Shown here: positions 1-7,961 of the stretch, piece after piece | Layout: every line of letters starts with the position of its first letter | How positions within the stretch are numbered: position 1 is the stretch's first letter | NCBI GenBank assembly: GCA_041627895.1 | Contig: JBFKQC010000014.1 | Location: 1 to 61,607, forward strand | Length of the DNA stretch: 61,607 nt | Origin: JBFKQC01 sp041627895 | Lineage (GTDB): Bacteria; Pseudomonadota; Alphaproteobacteria; Rhodobacterales; Rhodobacteraceae | Direction of reading: 5' to 3' | Program-made: the position numbers and the translations under genes | Notes under the pieces: model-generated | The model's database searches: none | The model's input: only the letters and a program-made list of their open reading frames with translations | Told to the model about the DNA's origin: nothing

Positions 1-29
1 CCCGCTTCCTGGTCGCCCGCAAGACCTGA
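1..29 (+). CDS. 3' end of a gene cut by the window edge
   Basis: An open frame enters from the left edge and ends RFLVARKT-stop at 27-29. It is too short to identify. A 9-bp hairpin follows at 61-84, which fits the end of a transcription unit. The call is weak because only nine codons are visible. Confidence 0.3.
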
Positions 30-60
30 ACGGGCCGCAGGTTTCCCGCCCGGGAGCCCG

Positions 61-84
61 CGTGCCGCGCGCCTGCGCGGCACG
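61..84 (+). terminator. GC-rich hairpin downstream of the partial gene
   Basis: CGTGCCGCG (61-69) pairs perfectly with CGCGGCACG (76-84) around a 6-nt loop. Only a short T run (GGGTTTC) follows, so this is a possible rather than typical intrinsic terminator. Confidence 0.35.
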
Positions 85-379
85 GGTTTCTGGCGGGAGC
101 GGGACGGTCAGTGGCCAATTCCTGCCATTCGCCCTGTCTGCCCGGCGCGGAACAAGGCCGAAGGCCGCCGCGCCATCGCCCACCCGCCCCCCGGGGCGGC
201 GATTGGCTGAGGTCGGCGCAGCAGTCCGAAGTTGTTCGGATACCGGGAGATAAAGCGCGCGGAACATCCGTTGGATCGCCACCCCGCGGGTCGGCGATCG
301 CGCGGCTTTGCGCTTCAACCGCCCAAGTCCGCTTCAGGCCATCCGCGCCCCGTCCGGTTCCGCCAAGACGCATCCCCTG
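85..379. other. intergenic stretch without a recognised gene
   Basis: Nothing coding is convincing here: reading frames lack ribosome-binding sites and family resemblance. It separates a rightward gene end from the leftward carnitine operon, so it probably holds only transcript ends. Confidence 0.5.
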
Positions 380-1855
380 TCAGCGCGGCGCGCCCACCCA
401 CCGCCCGGCCCCCTCGGGACGGGGCAGCCCGGCATGGCCCTCGGCGATCGCGCCGATCTGGCGGGCGATGGTCTCGGACGGCGCGGACGGGCGCCTGGTC
501 TCCAGCGAGACGTGGATCAGCATGTGCTCGCCCGTGGCGCAAAGCCGCTCGCCCTCCCAGAGCCGGTGAAAGAGGTGCATTCGCTTGCCCGCCCCGTCGA
601 GGCACTGCGTCTCGACCCTGATCCGTTTGCCCGCGTGGATCTCGTCGAGGTGCCGGATATGGGTCTCGGCGGTGAAATAGCTGCCGCCAGAGGCGACATA
701 CCCGGCATCGCAGCCCACGATTTCCATGAACCGGTCGGTGGCGTCGCCGAAGGCCTGCAGGTACTTCGCCTCGTTCATGTGGCCGTTGTAATCGGTCCAG
801 TCCAGGGGCACGCAACGGTCGAGCGTCACGATCGGCGCCGCGAGATCGGCGATGTCGGCAAAGCCCTGCACCATTCCGTTCACGCGCCGCAGCTCGGCGT
901 CCGTTGCGTTCAGCAACGCCCCCGCCCCCCAGTTCCGCGTCTTCAGCGCGCGCATCATCGCCACCAGGTTGGTGTCGCGGATGCGCTCCAGATCGCGGAT
1001 CGTGTGATGGCCCGATTGCGCGTCGGATTGCGCCGCGATCATCTCGATCAACTCGTCGGTCAGTTCGGGAACGTCCATCAGCCGGGTCCAGGGCCAGGCC
1101 AGCGCCGGGCCGAACTGCTGGATGAAATGCCGCATCCCGGCCTCGCCCCCGGCGATGCGGTAGGTCTCGAACAGCCCCATCTGCGCCCAGCGCAGCCCGA
1201 AGCCGAAGCGGATCGCATCGTCGATTTCCTCGGTCGTGGCGATCCCGTCGCGGACCAGCCACAGCGCCTCGCGCCAGACCGCTTCCAGCAGGCGGTCGGC
1301 GATATGGGCGTCGATCTCCTTCTTGACGTGCAGCGGGTACATGCCGATGCCGCGCAGTATCCCGGCCGCCTGCCCGGCCACCTCGGCGGGGTTGTCCGGC
1401 GACGTGACCAGCTCGACCAGCGGCAACAGGTAGACCGGGTTGAACGGATGAGCGACGACGATCCGGCCGGGGCGTTCCGCACCTGCCTGCAATTCCGACG
1501 GCTTGAAGCCGCTGGTGGACGACGCGACGACCGCGTCCGCGGCGCAATGCGCCTGTACCGTCCGGTAGACCTGCTGTTTCAGCGCCAGCCGCTCGGGCAC
1601 GCTTTCCTGGATCCAGCCGGCGCCGGCGACCGCCTCTGCCAACGTGGCGCAATGGATCAGCGGCCCCTCGGCCGGCATCGCCGCATCCGCGAGACCCGGC
1701 AGCGCGCGCCGGGCATTGGCCATCACCTCGCCGATCTTGCGCCCGGCCTCGGGGTCCGGATCGAAGATCCGCACCTCCCAGCCCATCAGCGCAAACCGCG
1801 CGGCCCAGCCGCCGCCGATGACCCCGCCTCCGATGATCGCCGCCACCTGGCCCAT
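380..1855 (-). CDS. lcdH: L-carnitine dehydrogenase fused to a thioesterase
   Basis: A 491-aa two-domain enzyme. The N-terminal part is a 3-hydroxyacyl-CoA-dehydrogenase-type Rossmann domain (GGGVIGGGWA at residues 8-17) that oxidises L-carnitine to 3-dehydrocarnitine. From about residue 330 there is a hot-dog thioesterase domain with the motif DWTDYNGHMNEAKY. In rhizobial relatives this fusion hydrolyses betainyl-CoA to glycine betaine. The start at 1855 is chosen because GAGGGAGGG lies just upstream; the frame stays open further upstream but overlaps the lipoprotein gene. It is the last gene of a leftward operon whose first catabolic gene is the BKACE enzyme, so the steps from carnitine to betaine are together. 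The specificity call rests on family and context. Confidence 0.88.
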   Translation of the reverse strand: MGQVAAIIGGGVIGGGWAARFALMGWEVRIFDPDPEAGRKIGEVMANARRALPGLADAAMPAEGPLIHCATLAEAVAGAGWIQESVPERLALKQQVYRTVQAHCAADAVVASSTSGFKPSELQAGAERPGRIVVAHPFNPVYLLPLVELVTSPDNPAEVAGQAAGILRGIGMYPLHVKKEIDAHIADRLLEAVWREALWLVRDGIATTEEIDDAIRFGFGLRWAQMGLFETYRIAGGEAGMRHFIQQFGPALAWPWTRLMDVPELTDELIEMIAAQSDAQSGHHTIRDLERIRDTNLVAMMRALKTRNWGAGALLNATDAELRRVNGMVQGFADIADLAAPIVTLDRCVPLDWTDYNGHMNEAKYLQAFGDATDRFMEIVGCDAGYVASGGSYFTAETHIRHLDEIHAGKRIRVETQCLDGAGKRMHLFHRLWEGERLCATGEHMLIHVSLETRRPSAPSETIARQIGAIAEGHAGLPRPEGAGRWVGAPR

Positions 1856-1884
1856 GGCATGCCCTCCCTCAGATCTCCGCCGCG

Positions 1885-2448
1885 TCAGTCGATGCAGACC
1901 GTCGCCCTGCCGCCGGCGCCGGTGAATATTTCGTGGCATCCGACCAGCGGCGTGACCGGCGCGCAGGTGCCGGACCGCGCGAGGCACTGTCCCTGGCACT
2001 GGCCCGACGCGGTGCAGGCCTTGCCGGAATCGCGGGTGCGGGTGACGCAGACGAAGGCCCCCGCGCGGGTTCTTGTAAAGACGCCCTTGCGCTGCTCGCA
2101 GGCCGCGCGCGCCGCGGCATTGGGGTCCGGTTCGGCCCGCGCAGCCTCTGTCTCGGGCGCGGTCTCGGGCGCGGTCTCGGAGGCTTCGGTGGCCAAGGGT
2201 CCGGTGGCGCTCTCGTCAGCGTCCGCCGCGCCGGGGCGCGGTTCGGGCCGGCGCGGCCCCTTGCCCTCCGCCGCCGGTTCCGCCGCCAGCGCGGGATCGT
2301 CCTCGGTCGCCACATAGGCCGGGGCCAGCGGGTCGGCGGCCGCCTCGAAAGCGGAGGCAGGGTCGGGGCGCTGCGCCAAGGGAATGCCGGCGCTCTCGCA
2401 ACCGCCCAGGGCCGCCGCCGCGGCGATCAGTGCCGCCCGCAGGATCAT
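1885..2448 (-). CDS. cysteine-rich lipoprotein inside the carnitine operon
   Basis: A 187-aa protein with a lipoprotein signal: MILRAALIAAAAALGGC, lipid cysteine at residue 17. A low-complexity Ala/Glu/Pro middle (repeated ETAP) follows, then a C-terminal domain with about eight cysteines (CEQRKG, GKACTASGQCQGQC, CAPV, GCHE, VCID) that probably form disulfides in the periplasm. Its ATG overlaps the stop of the upstream BKACE gene (ATGA), so the two are translationally coupled. I know no role for this family in carnitine use; it might be a surface or transport accessory, but that is inference. Confidence 0.8.
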   Translation of the reverse strand: MILRAALIAAAAALGGCESAGIPLAQRPDPASAFEAAADPLAPAYVATEDDPALAAEPAAEGKGPRRPEPRPGAADADESATGPLATEASETAPETAPETEAARAEPDPNAAARAACEQRKGVFTRTRAGAFVCVTRTRDSGKACTASGQCQGQCLARSGTCAPVTPLVGCHEIFTGAGGRATVCID

Positions 2449-3362
2449 ACCGCCGCGGGCGCCCGTTTCGTCAGCCCCAGCCGCGCGCGCACCTCCTCGG
2501 GCCCGATCACCCGCGCGCCGAGCGCCTCGACGATCGCCACCGCGCGCTCGACAAGCTGCGCATTGGTCGCCAGTTCGCCGCGGCCCAGCATCAGGTTGTC
2601 CTCGAGCCCGACCCGCACGTTGCCGCCCGCCAGCACGGCGGCGGCGACATAGGGCATCTGGTTGCGGCCCAGCGAAAAGGCGGAAAACACCCAGTCCTTC
2701 GGCACGTTGTTCACCATCGCCATGAAGGTGTTCAGATCGTCCGGCGCCCCCCAGGGCACGCCCATGCAAAGCTGCACCAGCGCCGGGGCTTCGAGGATTC
2801 CGTCCTCGACGAGCCGCCTGGCGTACCACAGATGCCCGGTGTCGAACGCCTCGATCTCGGGCTTCACGTCCAGATGGGTCATCATCCGGCCCATCGCCTG
2901 CAGCATGCCGGGCGTGTTGACCATGACGTAATCGGCCTCGGCGAAATTCATCGTGCCGCAGTCGAGCGTGCAGATTTCGGGCAGGCACTGTTTCACATGC
3001 TCGACCCGCGCCGCCGCGCCGATCATGTCGGTGCCGGCCTGGTTCAGCGGCAAGGGATGTTCCGGCGGCCCGGTCACCAGGTCGCCGCCCATGCCCGCGG
3101 TGAGGTTCAGCACCACGTCGACCTCGGCCGCGCGAATCCGGTCGGTGACCTCGCGGTAATGGTCCAGCTTGCGCGACGGCGCCCCGGTCTCGGGGTCGCG
3201 GACGTGGCAATGCACCACCGCGGCGCCGGCCCTGGCGGCGTCGATCGCGCTGTCGGCGATCGCTTTCGGCGAGCGCGGCACATGCGGGCTGCGGTCCTGG
3301 GTCGCGCCCGAGCCGGTGACGGCACAGGTGATGAAGACCTCGCGGTTCATGGTCAGCGGCAT
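2445..3362 (-). CDS. BKACE-family 3-dehydrocarnitine cleavage enzyme
   Basis: A 305-aa member of the beta-keto acid cleavage enzyme family (formerly DUF849). These zinc enzymes condense a beta-keto acid with acetyl-CoA to give acetoacetate and a new CoA ester. The metal-binding HxH is visible as VVHCHVRD, and the end of the barrel shows GGNVRVGLEDN. Being in one operon with carnitine dehydrogenase-thioesterase points to 3-dehydrocarnitine plus acetyl-CoA giving betainyl-CoA plus acetoacetate. The start at 3362 follows a good GAGGGAGGAG site; an ATG four codons later (3350) is a weaker alternative. The stop overlaps the lipoprotein start. Confidence 0.85.
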   Translation of the reverse strand: MPLTMNREVFITCAVTGSGATQDRSPHVPRSPKAIADSAIDAARAGAAVVHCHVRDPETGAPSRKLDHYREVTDRIRAAEVDVVLNLTAGMGGDLVTGPPEHPLPLNQAGTDMIGAAARVEHVKQCLPEICTLDCGTMNFAEADYVMVNTPGMLQAMGRMMTHLDVKPEIEAFDTGHLWYARRLVEDGILEAPALVQLCMGVPWGAPDDLNTFMAMVNNVPKDWVFSAFSLGRNQMPYVAAAVLAGGNVRVGLEDNLMLGRGELATNAQLVERAVAIVEALGARVIGPEEVRARLGLTKRAPAAV

Positions 3363-3426
3363 GGGCGCTCCTCCCTCATGCGCCGACTTGGACCGATTCC
3401 CGCGCCGCGCGCAAGCATCGGGCCGC

Positions 3427-5070
3427 CTACTCGGGCAGGCCCGCCCGCCGCAGCAGCGCGTCCAGCCGGGCGCGCGCGGCGGCGTCCTGCAGCGGGAAGA
3501 TCCGCGCCATCGCCGCGACGCCCAGATCGGGGGCCAGCCGCCGCGCCGCCGCCGCCGCGCGGCGGGCATCGCCGGTGCGGTTCAGATCGGCATAGACCGC
3601 GGCAAGCCGCGCCTGGACATAGGCAGCCCCGGGCGCGCGCGCCGCCGCGCGTTCGAGCCATTCGGCGGCCTCGTCGGGCGTACCGTCGAGGTGCAGCGCA
3701 TGGCCGAACCAGACCGGCACCCAGAGCGGCGGCGCCGGGTTCAGCCGCAGGGCGCGCCGAAACAGCCGCACCGACTCGTCGGCGGCGCCGAACCGGGTCA
3801 GGTGCGCCGCCAGCCCGCCGACCGCCGAGAAATCGCTCGGCGCTAGCTCCACCGCGCGGCGCCGCAGCGCCAGCCCCTCCTCGACGCGGCCCTCCAGCAG
3901 CAGGATCGCGCCCTTCGCCTGATGGCCGAGCGGCAGGTCCGGGTCGCGCCGCAGCGCGATATCCGCGTGCCGGATGCCCGCCGCCACAGAAACCGCCTGG
4001 TCCGCGCTCCAGCCGCGGTAGGCGTCGTAATAGTGGGTGAACGCGATGCCGGCATGGGGAACGGCGCGGTCCGGATCGTGATCGAGCGCCTGCTGCCAAA
4101 GCTCGCGGGCGCGCCGGTTGCCGGCCTCGGTGAAGTCCAGGAACGCGGCATAGGCGGCGGTCGAGGCCAGCCAGGACTGCAGGTTCCCGGTGTCGCTGAC
4201 CGCCCGGACCCGTTCGCCCTCGTCCAGGCGCACGCGCAATTCGGTGAGCGTCCGCAGAACGATCTCGTCCTGCATCGCAAAGAACGCCCGTCCCCGGCGG
4301 TCGTATTGCCCGGTCCACAGGAACCTGCCCGCCGGCGCGTCGACCATCTGCACGGAAATCCGCAACAGCCCCGCCTCGCGGCGGACCGCCCCCTTCAGCA
4401 AGTAACGCACGCCAAGCGCCGCTGCGGTGGCCGCATCGTCGGCCGGGTCCGGGTCTTCGCGCCCGGCCGCCGAGACCAGGACTTGCGGCACCTGGCCAAG
4501 CGAGGTCTTCAGATCGACCGTCAGGCCGCGCGCGAACAGGTCCAGTTCGGGATCGCCCGAGATGTTGTCGAAGTCGAGAACCGCGATCGCGGGCAGGCCG
4601 TCCGGATCGGCCCGGTCTTGCGCCGCGTCGCCCCCAGCCAGCAGGTAAAGCGCGCCCGCGCCGAACAGCACCGCACAGGTCAGTGCGAGCCACGCGAAGA
4701 CGGCATTCGTGCGCCGCGGCCGAAGCGCCGGAGTTGCGGCGTCCTCGCCGCCCGCAGGCGCCGGCCGAAGCTTGATTCCGCCGAGATAGCGATAACCGCG
4801 CCCGCGCACCGTTTCGATCAGCGCGGGGTCGGCCGCGTCGTCGCCGAGCATCCGGCGCAGGGTCTTGACGCCGTCCTTGACCGAGGCCTCCGACACGTGG
4901 GTGGTCGGCCAGACCTCGCGCAGGATCGCGCGCTTGGTCAGCAATGTCCCCGGATTGCGGACGAAACAGCGCAGCAACTGGAAGACCCTGGCCGGCACCT
5001 CGACCCGGCTTCCATCGCGCCAGAGCCGCTGCTGGTCGAGGTCGACTTCGATCCGGGGTCTGTTGGCCAT
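3427..5070 (-). CDS. CadC/ToxR-like membrane regulator with TPR repeats
   Basis: 547 aa. Residues 1-95 form an OmpR-type winged helix (ends ETVRGRGYRYLGG). One membrane segment follows at about 122-145 (FAWLALTCAVLFGAGALYLL). The periplasmic part begins with a TolB-like segment (AIAVLDFDNISGDPE), as in adenylate-cyclase/CadC-like regulators, and ends in several TPR-like helices. The ATG at 5070 is preferred; a TTG 13 codons earlier keeps the frame open. It lies 64 bp upstream of the carnitine genes in the same direction, so it may control or be cotranscribed with them. The signal it senses cannot be read from the sequence. Confidence 0.82.
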   Translation of the reverse strand: MANRPRIEVDLDQQRLWRDGSRVEVPARVFQLLRCFVRNPGTLLTKRAILREVWPTTHVSEASVKDGVKTLRRMLGDDAADPALIETVRGRGYRYLGGIKLRPAPAGGEDAATPALRPRRTNAVFAWLALTCAVLFGAGALYLLAGGDAAQDRADPDGLPAIAVLDFDNISGDPELDLFARGLTVDLKTSLGQVPQVLVSAAGREDPDPADDAATAAALGVRYLLKGAVRREAGLLRISVQMVDAPAGRFLWTGQYDRRGRAFFAMQDEIVLRTLTELRVRLDEGERVRAVSDTGNLQSWLASTAAYAAFLDFTEAGNRRARELWQQALDHDPDRAVPHAGIAFTHYYDAYRGWSADQAVSVAAGIRHADIALRRDPDLPLGHQAKGAILLLEGRVEEGLALRRRAVELAPSDFSAVGGLAAHLTRFGAADESVRLFRRALRLNPAPPLWVPVWFGHALHLDGTPDEAAEWLERAAARAPGAAYVQARLAAVYADLNRTGDARRAAAAARRLAPDLGVAAMARIFPLQDAAARARLDALLRRAGLPE

Positions 5071-5189
5071 CCCGCGCCGCCGCTGCGATATCGCCGAGCG
5101 TTTTACCAAGAAATTACCGGGATTTCACCCCGCCCCGACCGGCGGCGCCGTATCGTCGGACCCGAGCGACACGAATGCGGAGCGACGCG

Positions 5190-5480
5190 ATGACGGCCCT
5201 GATCCGCGGTCTTGGCCTGGCGGCGGCGCTGTCCGGCCCGGCGATTGCGGCGGACGGCGCAGTGCCCGACTGGTGCTGCCCCGAGAGCTGCCGGGTCGCC
5301 GGCAGGTCGGTGGTGCTCGGCGCGGACGGGGTGTCGCTGCCGGGGACCGGACGGGTCATTCCGTATGCGCGCAACGTCTATCTGGGCGAGGCCCGGGACG
5401 GCCGGGTCCGCATCTGCATCGGGTTCGACGATTTCGGCGACCGCGAGGTCAAATGCCTGTTCGCGCCGCCGGCGATGTGA
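5190..5480 (+). CDS. small secreted cysteine-containing protein
   Basis: 96 aa with a signal peptide (MTALIRGLGLAAALSGPAIAA). The mature part carries CCPESC near its start and ICIGF and KCLF later, so probably disulfide-bonded in the periplasm. The start at 5190 has GGAG upstream. It is divergent from the CadC-like regulator with about 120 bp between them. No function recognised. Confidence 0.72.
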   Translation: MTALIRGLGLAAALSGPAIAADGAVPDWCCPESCRVAGRSVVLGADGVSLPGTGRVIPYARNVYLGEARDGRVRICIGFDDFGDREVKCLFAPPAM

Positions 5481-5505
5481 CCGCCGGGCGCGCGACGGCC
5501 GGCGA

Positions 5506-6549
5506 TCAGAACGGCATCGGATGCGCCTTGTGCACCGCCGCGATCTCGTCCAGCACCGGCTGCGGCAGGTCCAGACCGGCGGCCGCCAGCGCGGTGTCAA
5601 GCTGGCCGTCGTCCGTCGCGCCGAAGATCGACGAGGCGACGAAGGGCCGGCGCAGCGTCCAGGCCAGCGCCATCGTGTTGACGTCCAGCCCATGCGCATC
5701 GGCCACCGCGCGGTAGGCGTCGATCGCCGGCCAGACCCGCGGGGTGATGCGCCCGTTCAGCGTCGCCTCGACGGCGCGGCGGGTATTTGGCGGCGTCACG
5801 TCGGGCGCGTACTTGCCGCTCAGAAGCCCCATGGCCAGGGGCGAGAACGGCAGCAGCGCGATATCCTCGTTGGCGCAAAGCTCGGCCAGGTCCGTATCGG
5901 CGTGCCGGCACATCAGCGAATACTCGTTCTGGATCGAGACCGGGCGCGGCAGGCCGTGCTCCTCGGCCAGCCTGAGCCAGGTCGCGGTGCCCCAGGCGGT
6001 CTCGTTCGACAGCCCGAACCAGCGCACCTTGCCGGCACGGATCGCCCGGTCGATCCCGTCGAGGACATCCAGCATGTGCGCGACCGTCGCGCCGCGGTCC
6101 TGCCCCGAGGGATCGTAGGACCAGTTGCGCCGCATGTGATAGCTGCCGCGATCCGGCCAGTGCAGCTGGTAGAGGTCGATCACGTCCGTCTGCAGCCGCC
6201 GCAGCGAGCCGTCCACGGCCTCGCGGATCACCGCGCCGTCATAGCCGCGTCCGCCCCGCAGAAAGCCGCCGTTCGGGCCCGCGACCTTGGTGGCGAGGAT
6301 CACGTCGCCGCGCCGGCCGGACCTGGCGATCCAGGTGCCGATGATCTCTTCGGTCCGGCCCACGGTTTCCTTGCGGACCGGATAGGTCGGGTACATCTCG
6401 GCCGTGTCGACGAAGTTGATGCCGCCGTCCAGCGCGCGGCCGATCTGGTGGTGGCCCTCGGCCTCGGTGTTGCGGCTGCCCCAGCTCATCGAGCCCAGGC
6501 AAAGCCGCGAGACCTTCAGATCGCTCCGTCCCAGCGTGACGTAGTCCAT
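5506..6549 (-). CDS. aldo/keto reductase (Tas-like)
   Basis: 347-aa NADPH-dependent oxidoreductase with a TIM-barrel fold. It shows the family start (YVTLGRSDLKVSRLCLGSMSWG), the catalytic aspartate/tyrosine region FVDTAEMYP, the lysine in ILATKVAGP, and the histidine in DLYQLHWPDRG. Length and the insertion after the catalytic residues match the Tas subgroup. The substrate is unknown. It lies downstream of the DsrE gene, with a hairpin between them. Confidence 0.88.
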   Translation of the reverse strand: MDYVTLGRSDLKVSRLCLGSMSWGSRNTEAEGHHQIGRALDGGINFVDTAEMYPTYPVRKETVGRTEEIIGTWIARSGRRGDVILATKVAGPNGGFLRGGRGYDGAVIREAVDGSLRRLQTDVIDLYQLHWPDRGSYHMRRNWSYDPSGQDRGATVAHMLDVLDGIDRAIRAGKVRWFGLSNETAWGTATWLRLAEEHGLPRPVSIQNEYSLMCRHADTDLAELCANEDIALLPFSPLAMGLLSGKYAPDVTPPNTRRAVEATLNGRITPRVWPAIDAYRAVADAHGLDVNTMALAWTLRRPFVASSIFGATDDGQLDTALAAAGLDLPQPVLDEIAAVHKAHPMPF

Positions 6550-6598
6550 GGCCTGTCTGTCCCCCGCATTGCCCCGGTTCTGTCAAGCCCGAACAGAT

Positions 6599-6629
6599 AT
6601 CGGCCCCTGCCACGAGGGCAAGGGCCGAT
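6599..6629 (-). terminator. hairpin after the dsrE-family gene
   Basis: ATCGGCCC (6599-6606) pairs with GGGCCGAT (6622-6629), and an inner TGCC/GGCA stem extends it. On the minus strand it lies 27 nt after the dsrE stop and is followed by ATCTGTTC. It probably separates that gene from the reductase. Confidence 0.5.
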
Positions 6630-6655
6630 CCGACCGCGCGTGAGCGGCGTTTGCC

Positions 6656-7078
6656 CTAGGGGCGGATATACATGTAGCCCTGGCTTTGCAGTTCGGCGAT
6701 GCGCACCACGCCGCCTTCGTCGCGGCGCAGGAAGTTTGGCAGCAGATCGGTCAGCTGCACCGCCTGGGCGCGCATCGTGTTGCCGCAGGCCTCGAAGCGC
6801 ACGCCCTGGCCCTGCAGCGCGGCGACGCGCTCGGTCACCTTCGGGTCGGCCTCGATGTCGTGGAACGCCTTCAGCGCGGGGCCGTGGGCGACCAGCACCA
6901 GTTCGACGTTCTCCGGCCCGCCCACGCCCTTGATGTGGTTGATCATGTTGCCGAGCGTAAAGCCGACGCGGTCGAGCTCGCTGACGTGGTAGACCACTTT
7001 CAGCTTTTCGCCCGCCTGGGCGGCCAGCCCGGCAAGCGCGAGCGTCGCGGCCAGCAATGCGGTTTTCAGGAACGTCAT
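6656..7078 (-). CDS. periplasmic DsrE/DsrF-like protein
   Basis: 140 aa with a signal peptide (cleavage near LAGLAAQAGE). The rest resembles the DsrE/DsrF sulfur-relay fold: KVVYHVSE, VELVLVAHGPAL, and a conserved cysteine in FEACGNTM. Exported members are common in Proteobacteria; they may handle reactive sulfur, but this is unproven. The start at 7078 has AAGGGAGGA just upstream. Confidence 0.82.
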   Translation of the reverse strand: MTFLKTALLAATLALAGLAAQAGEKLKVVYHVSELDRVGFTLGNMINHIKGVGGPENVELVLVAHGPALKAFHDIEADPKVTERVAALQGQGVRFEACGNTMRAQAVQLTDLLPNFLRRDEGGVVRIAELQSQGYMYIRP

Positions 7079-7201
7079 GGTGTCCTCCCTTCGACGTGGG
7101 GCCGGTTTGCCGGCCGTTTGCAATGTTTTGAATATGTCTATCTGTCGCCGCCGCCGCTGTCATCTCACGTTTTTGCCATCCGGCGGCGTCCGGCATCTTG
7201 A

Positions 7202-7216
7202 GAACAAAGTGCGAAC
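7202..7216. promoter_or_regulatory. LexA (SOS) box GAAC-N7-GAAC
   Basis: GAAC AAAGTGC GAAC is an exact match to the LexA operator of the Rhodobacter/Alphaproteobacteria type, a direct repeat with a 7-nt spacer. It ends 16 bp before the ATG of the ImuA-like gene, where it would block transcription until DNA damage. Confidence 0.8.
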
Positions 7217-7232
7217 ATCGTAGTCTCTGGCG

Positions 7233-7862
7233 ATGACCCGCCCGCTTCTGTCCCGTTCGAGCCACCGCGAAAGGCCGCGCCCCGCCCTGCCCTTCCTGGG
7301 CGACCTGGCGCTGCCCGTGGCGCGGGCGCACGAGCTTTGCGGCAATGCAAGGCGGTTCCTGGCCTGCCTGATCGCCGCACGGCTGCCGGGGCCGGTGATC
7401 TGGATCGCGCCGGCCTGGCAGGCCGAGCGGCTGAACCCCGAGGCGGTGGCGCGGCTGTTCGATCCGGGGCGGCTGATCCTTCTCGATCCGGTGCGGGCCG
7501 AGGACATCCTGTGGTGCATGGAAGAGGCGCTGCGCGCCGGCGCGGCGCCGCTCTGCGTGGCCGACCTGCCCGGCCCGCCGGGGCTGACCGCGGTCAGGCG
7601 GCTGCACCTGGCGGCCGAAACCGGCGCGGCCGAGGCGGGCACGCTGCCGCTCGGCCTGATCCTGACCCCGGGCCGGGGCGGCGCGCCGGGGATCGAGACG
7701 CGCTGGCACATCGCCGGGCAGCACGCCGGGAACGGCCGGCGCTGCTGGCGGCTCGACCGGCTGCGCGCCCGCACCGCGCCGCCGAAAAGCTGGCAGGTCA
7801 CGCCCGAGGGCCGGGCGTTCCGGCTGGCGCCCCTGGCCGAGGACCCCGCGGCGGCCGGCTGA
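7233..7862 (+). CDS. ImuA-like SOS protein, without imuB or dnaE2
   Basis: 209-aa RecA-like fragment with a weak family signature. It resembles the short ImuA proteins of Rhodobacterales: a conserved start (FLGDLALPVARAHELCG), a degraded nucleotide-binding core (GPVIWIAPAWQ, RLILLDPVRAEDILWCMEEAL), and a C-terminal tail like that of ImuA. ImuA normally works with ImuB and DnaE2 in error-prone lesion bypass, but the next gene is an MFS carrier, so it stands alone here. The exact LexA box upstream supports the DNA-damage role. Identification by resemblance is moderate. Confidence 0.65.
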   Translation: MTRPLLSRSSHRERPRPALPFLGDLALPVARAHELCGNARRFLACLIAARLPGPVIWIAPAWQAERLNPEAVARLFDPGRLILLDPVRAEDILWCMEEALRAGAAPLCVADLPGPPGLTAVRRLHLAAETGAAEAGTLPLGLILTPGRGGAPGIETRWHIAGQHAGNGRRCWRLDRLRARTAPPKSWQVTPEGRAFRLAPLAEDPAAAG

Positions 7863-7961
7863 GCCGGACGAGGCGGCGTTTGGAAACGACATCAAGGGTC
7901 GAGAACCGGCCAGACCCGCCCCGCACCGTGATGGGATCACCGGCGAAACAGGATTTGCCCG

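Noticed and set aside
308..2317. Long plus-strand frame opposite the carnitine dehydrogenase
   Set aside because: It is a shadow: high GC keeps the antisense frame open and no family features appear.
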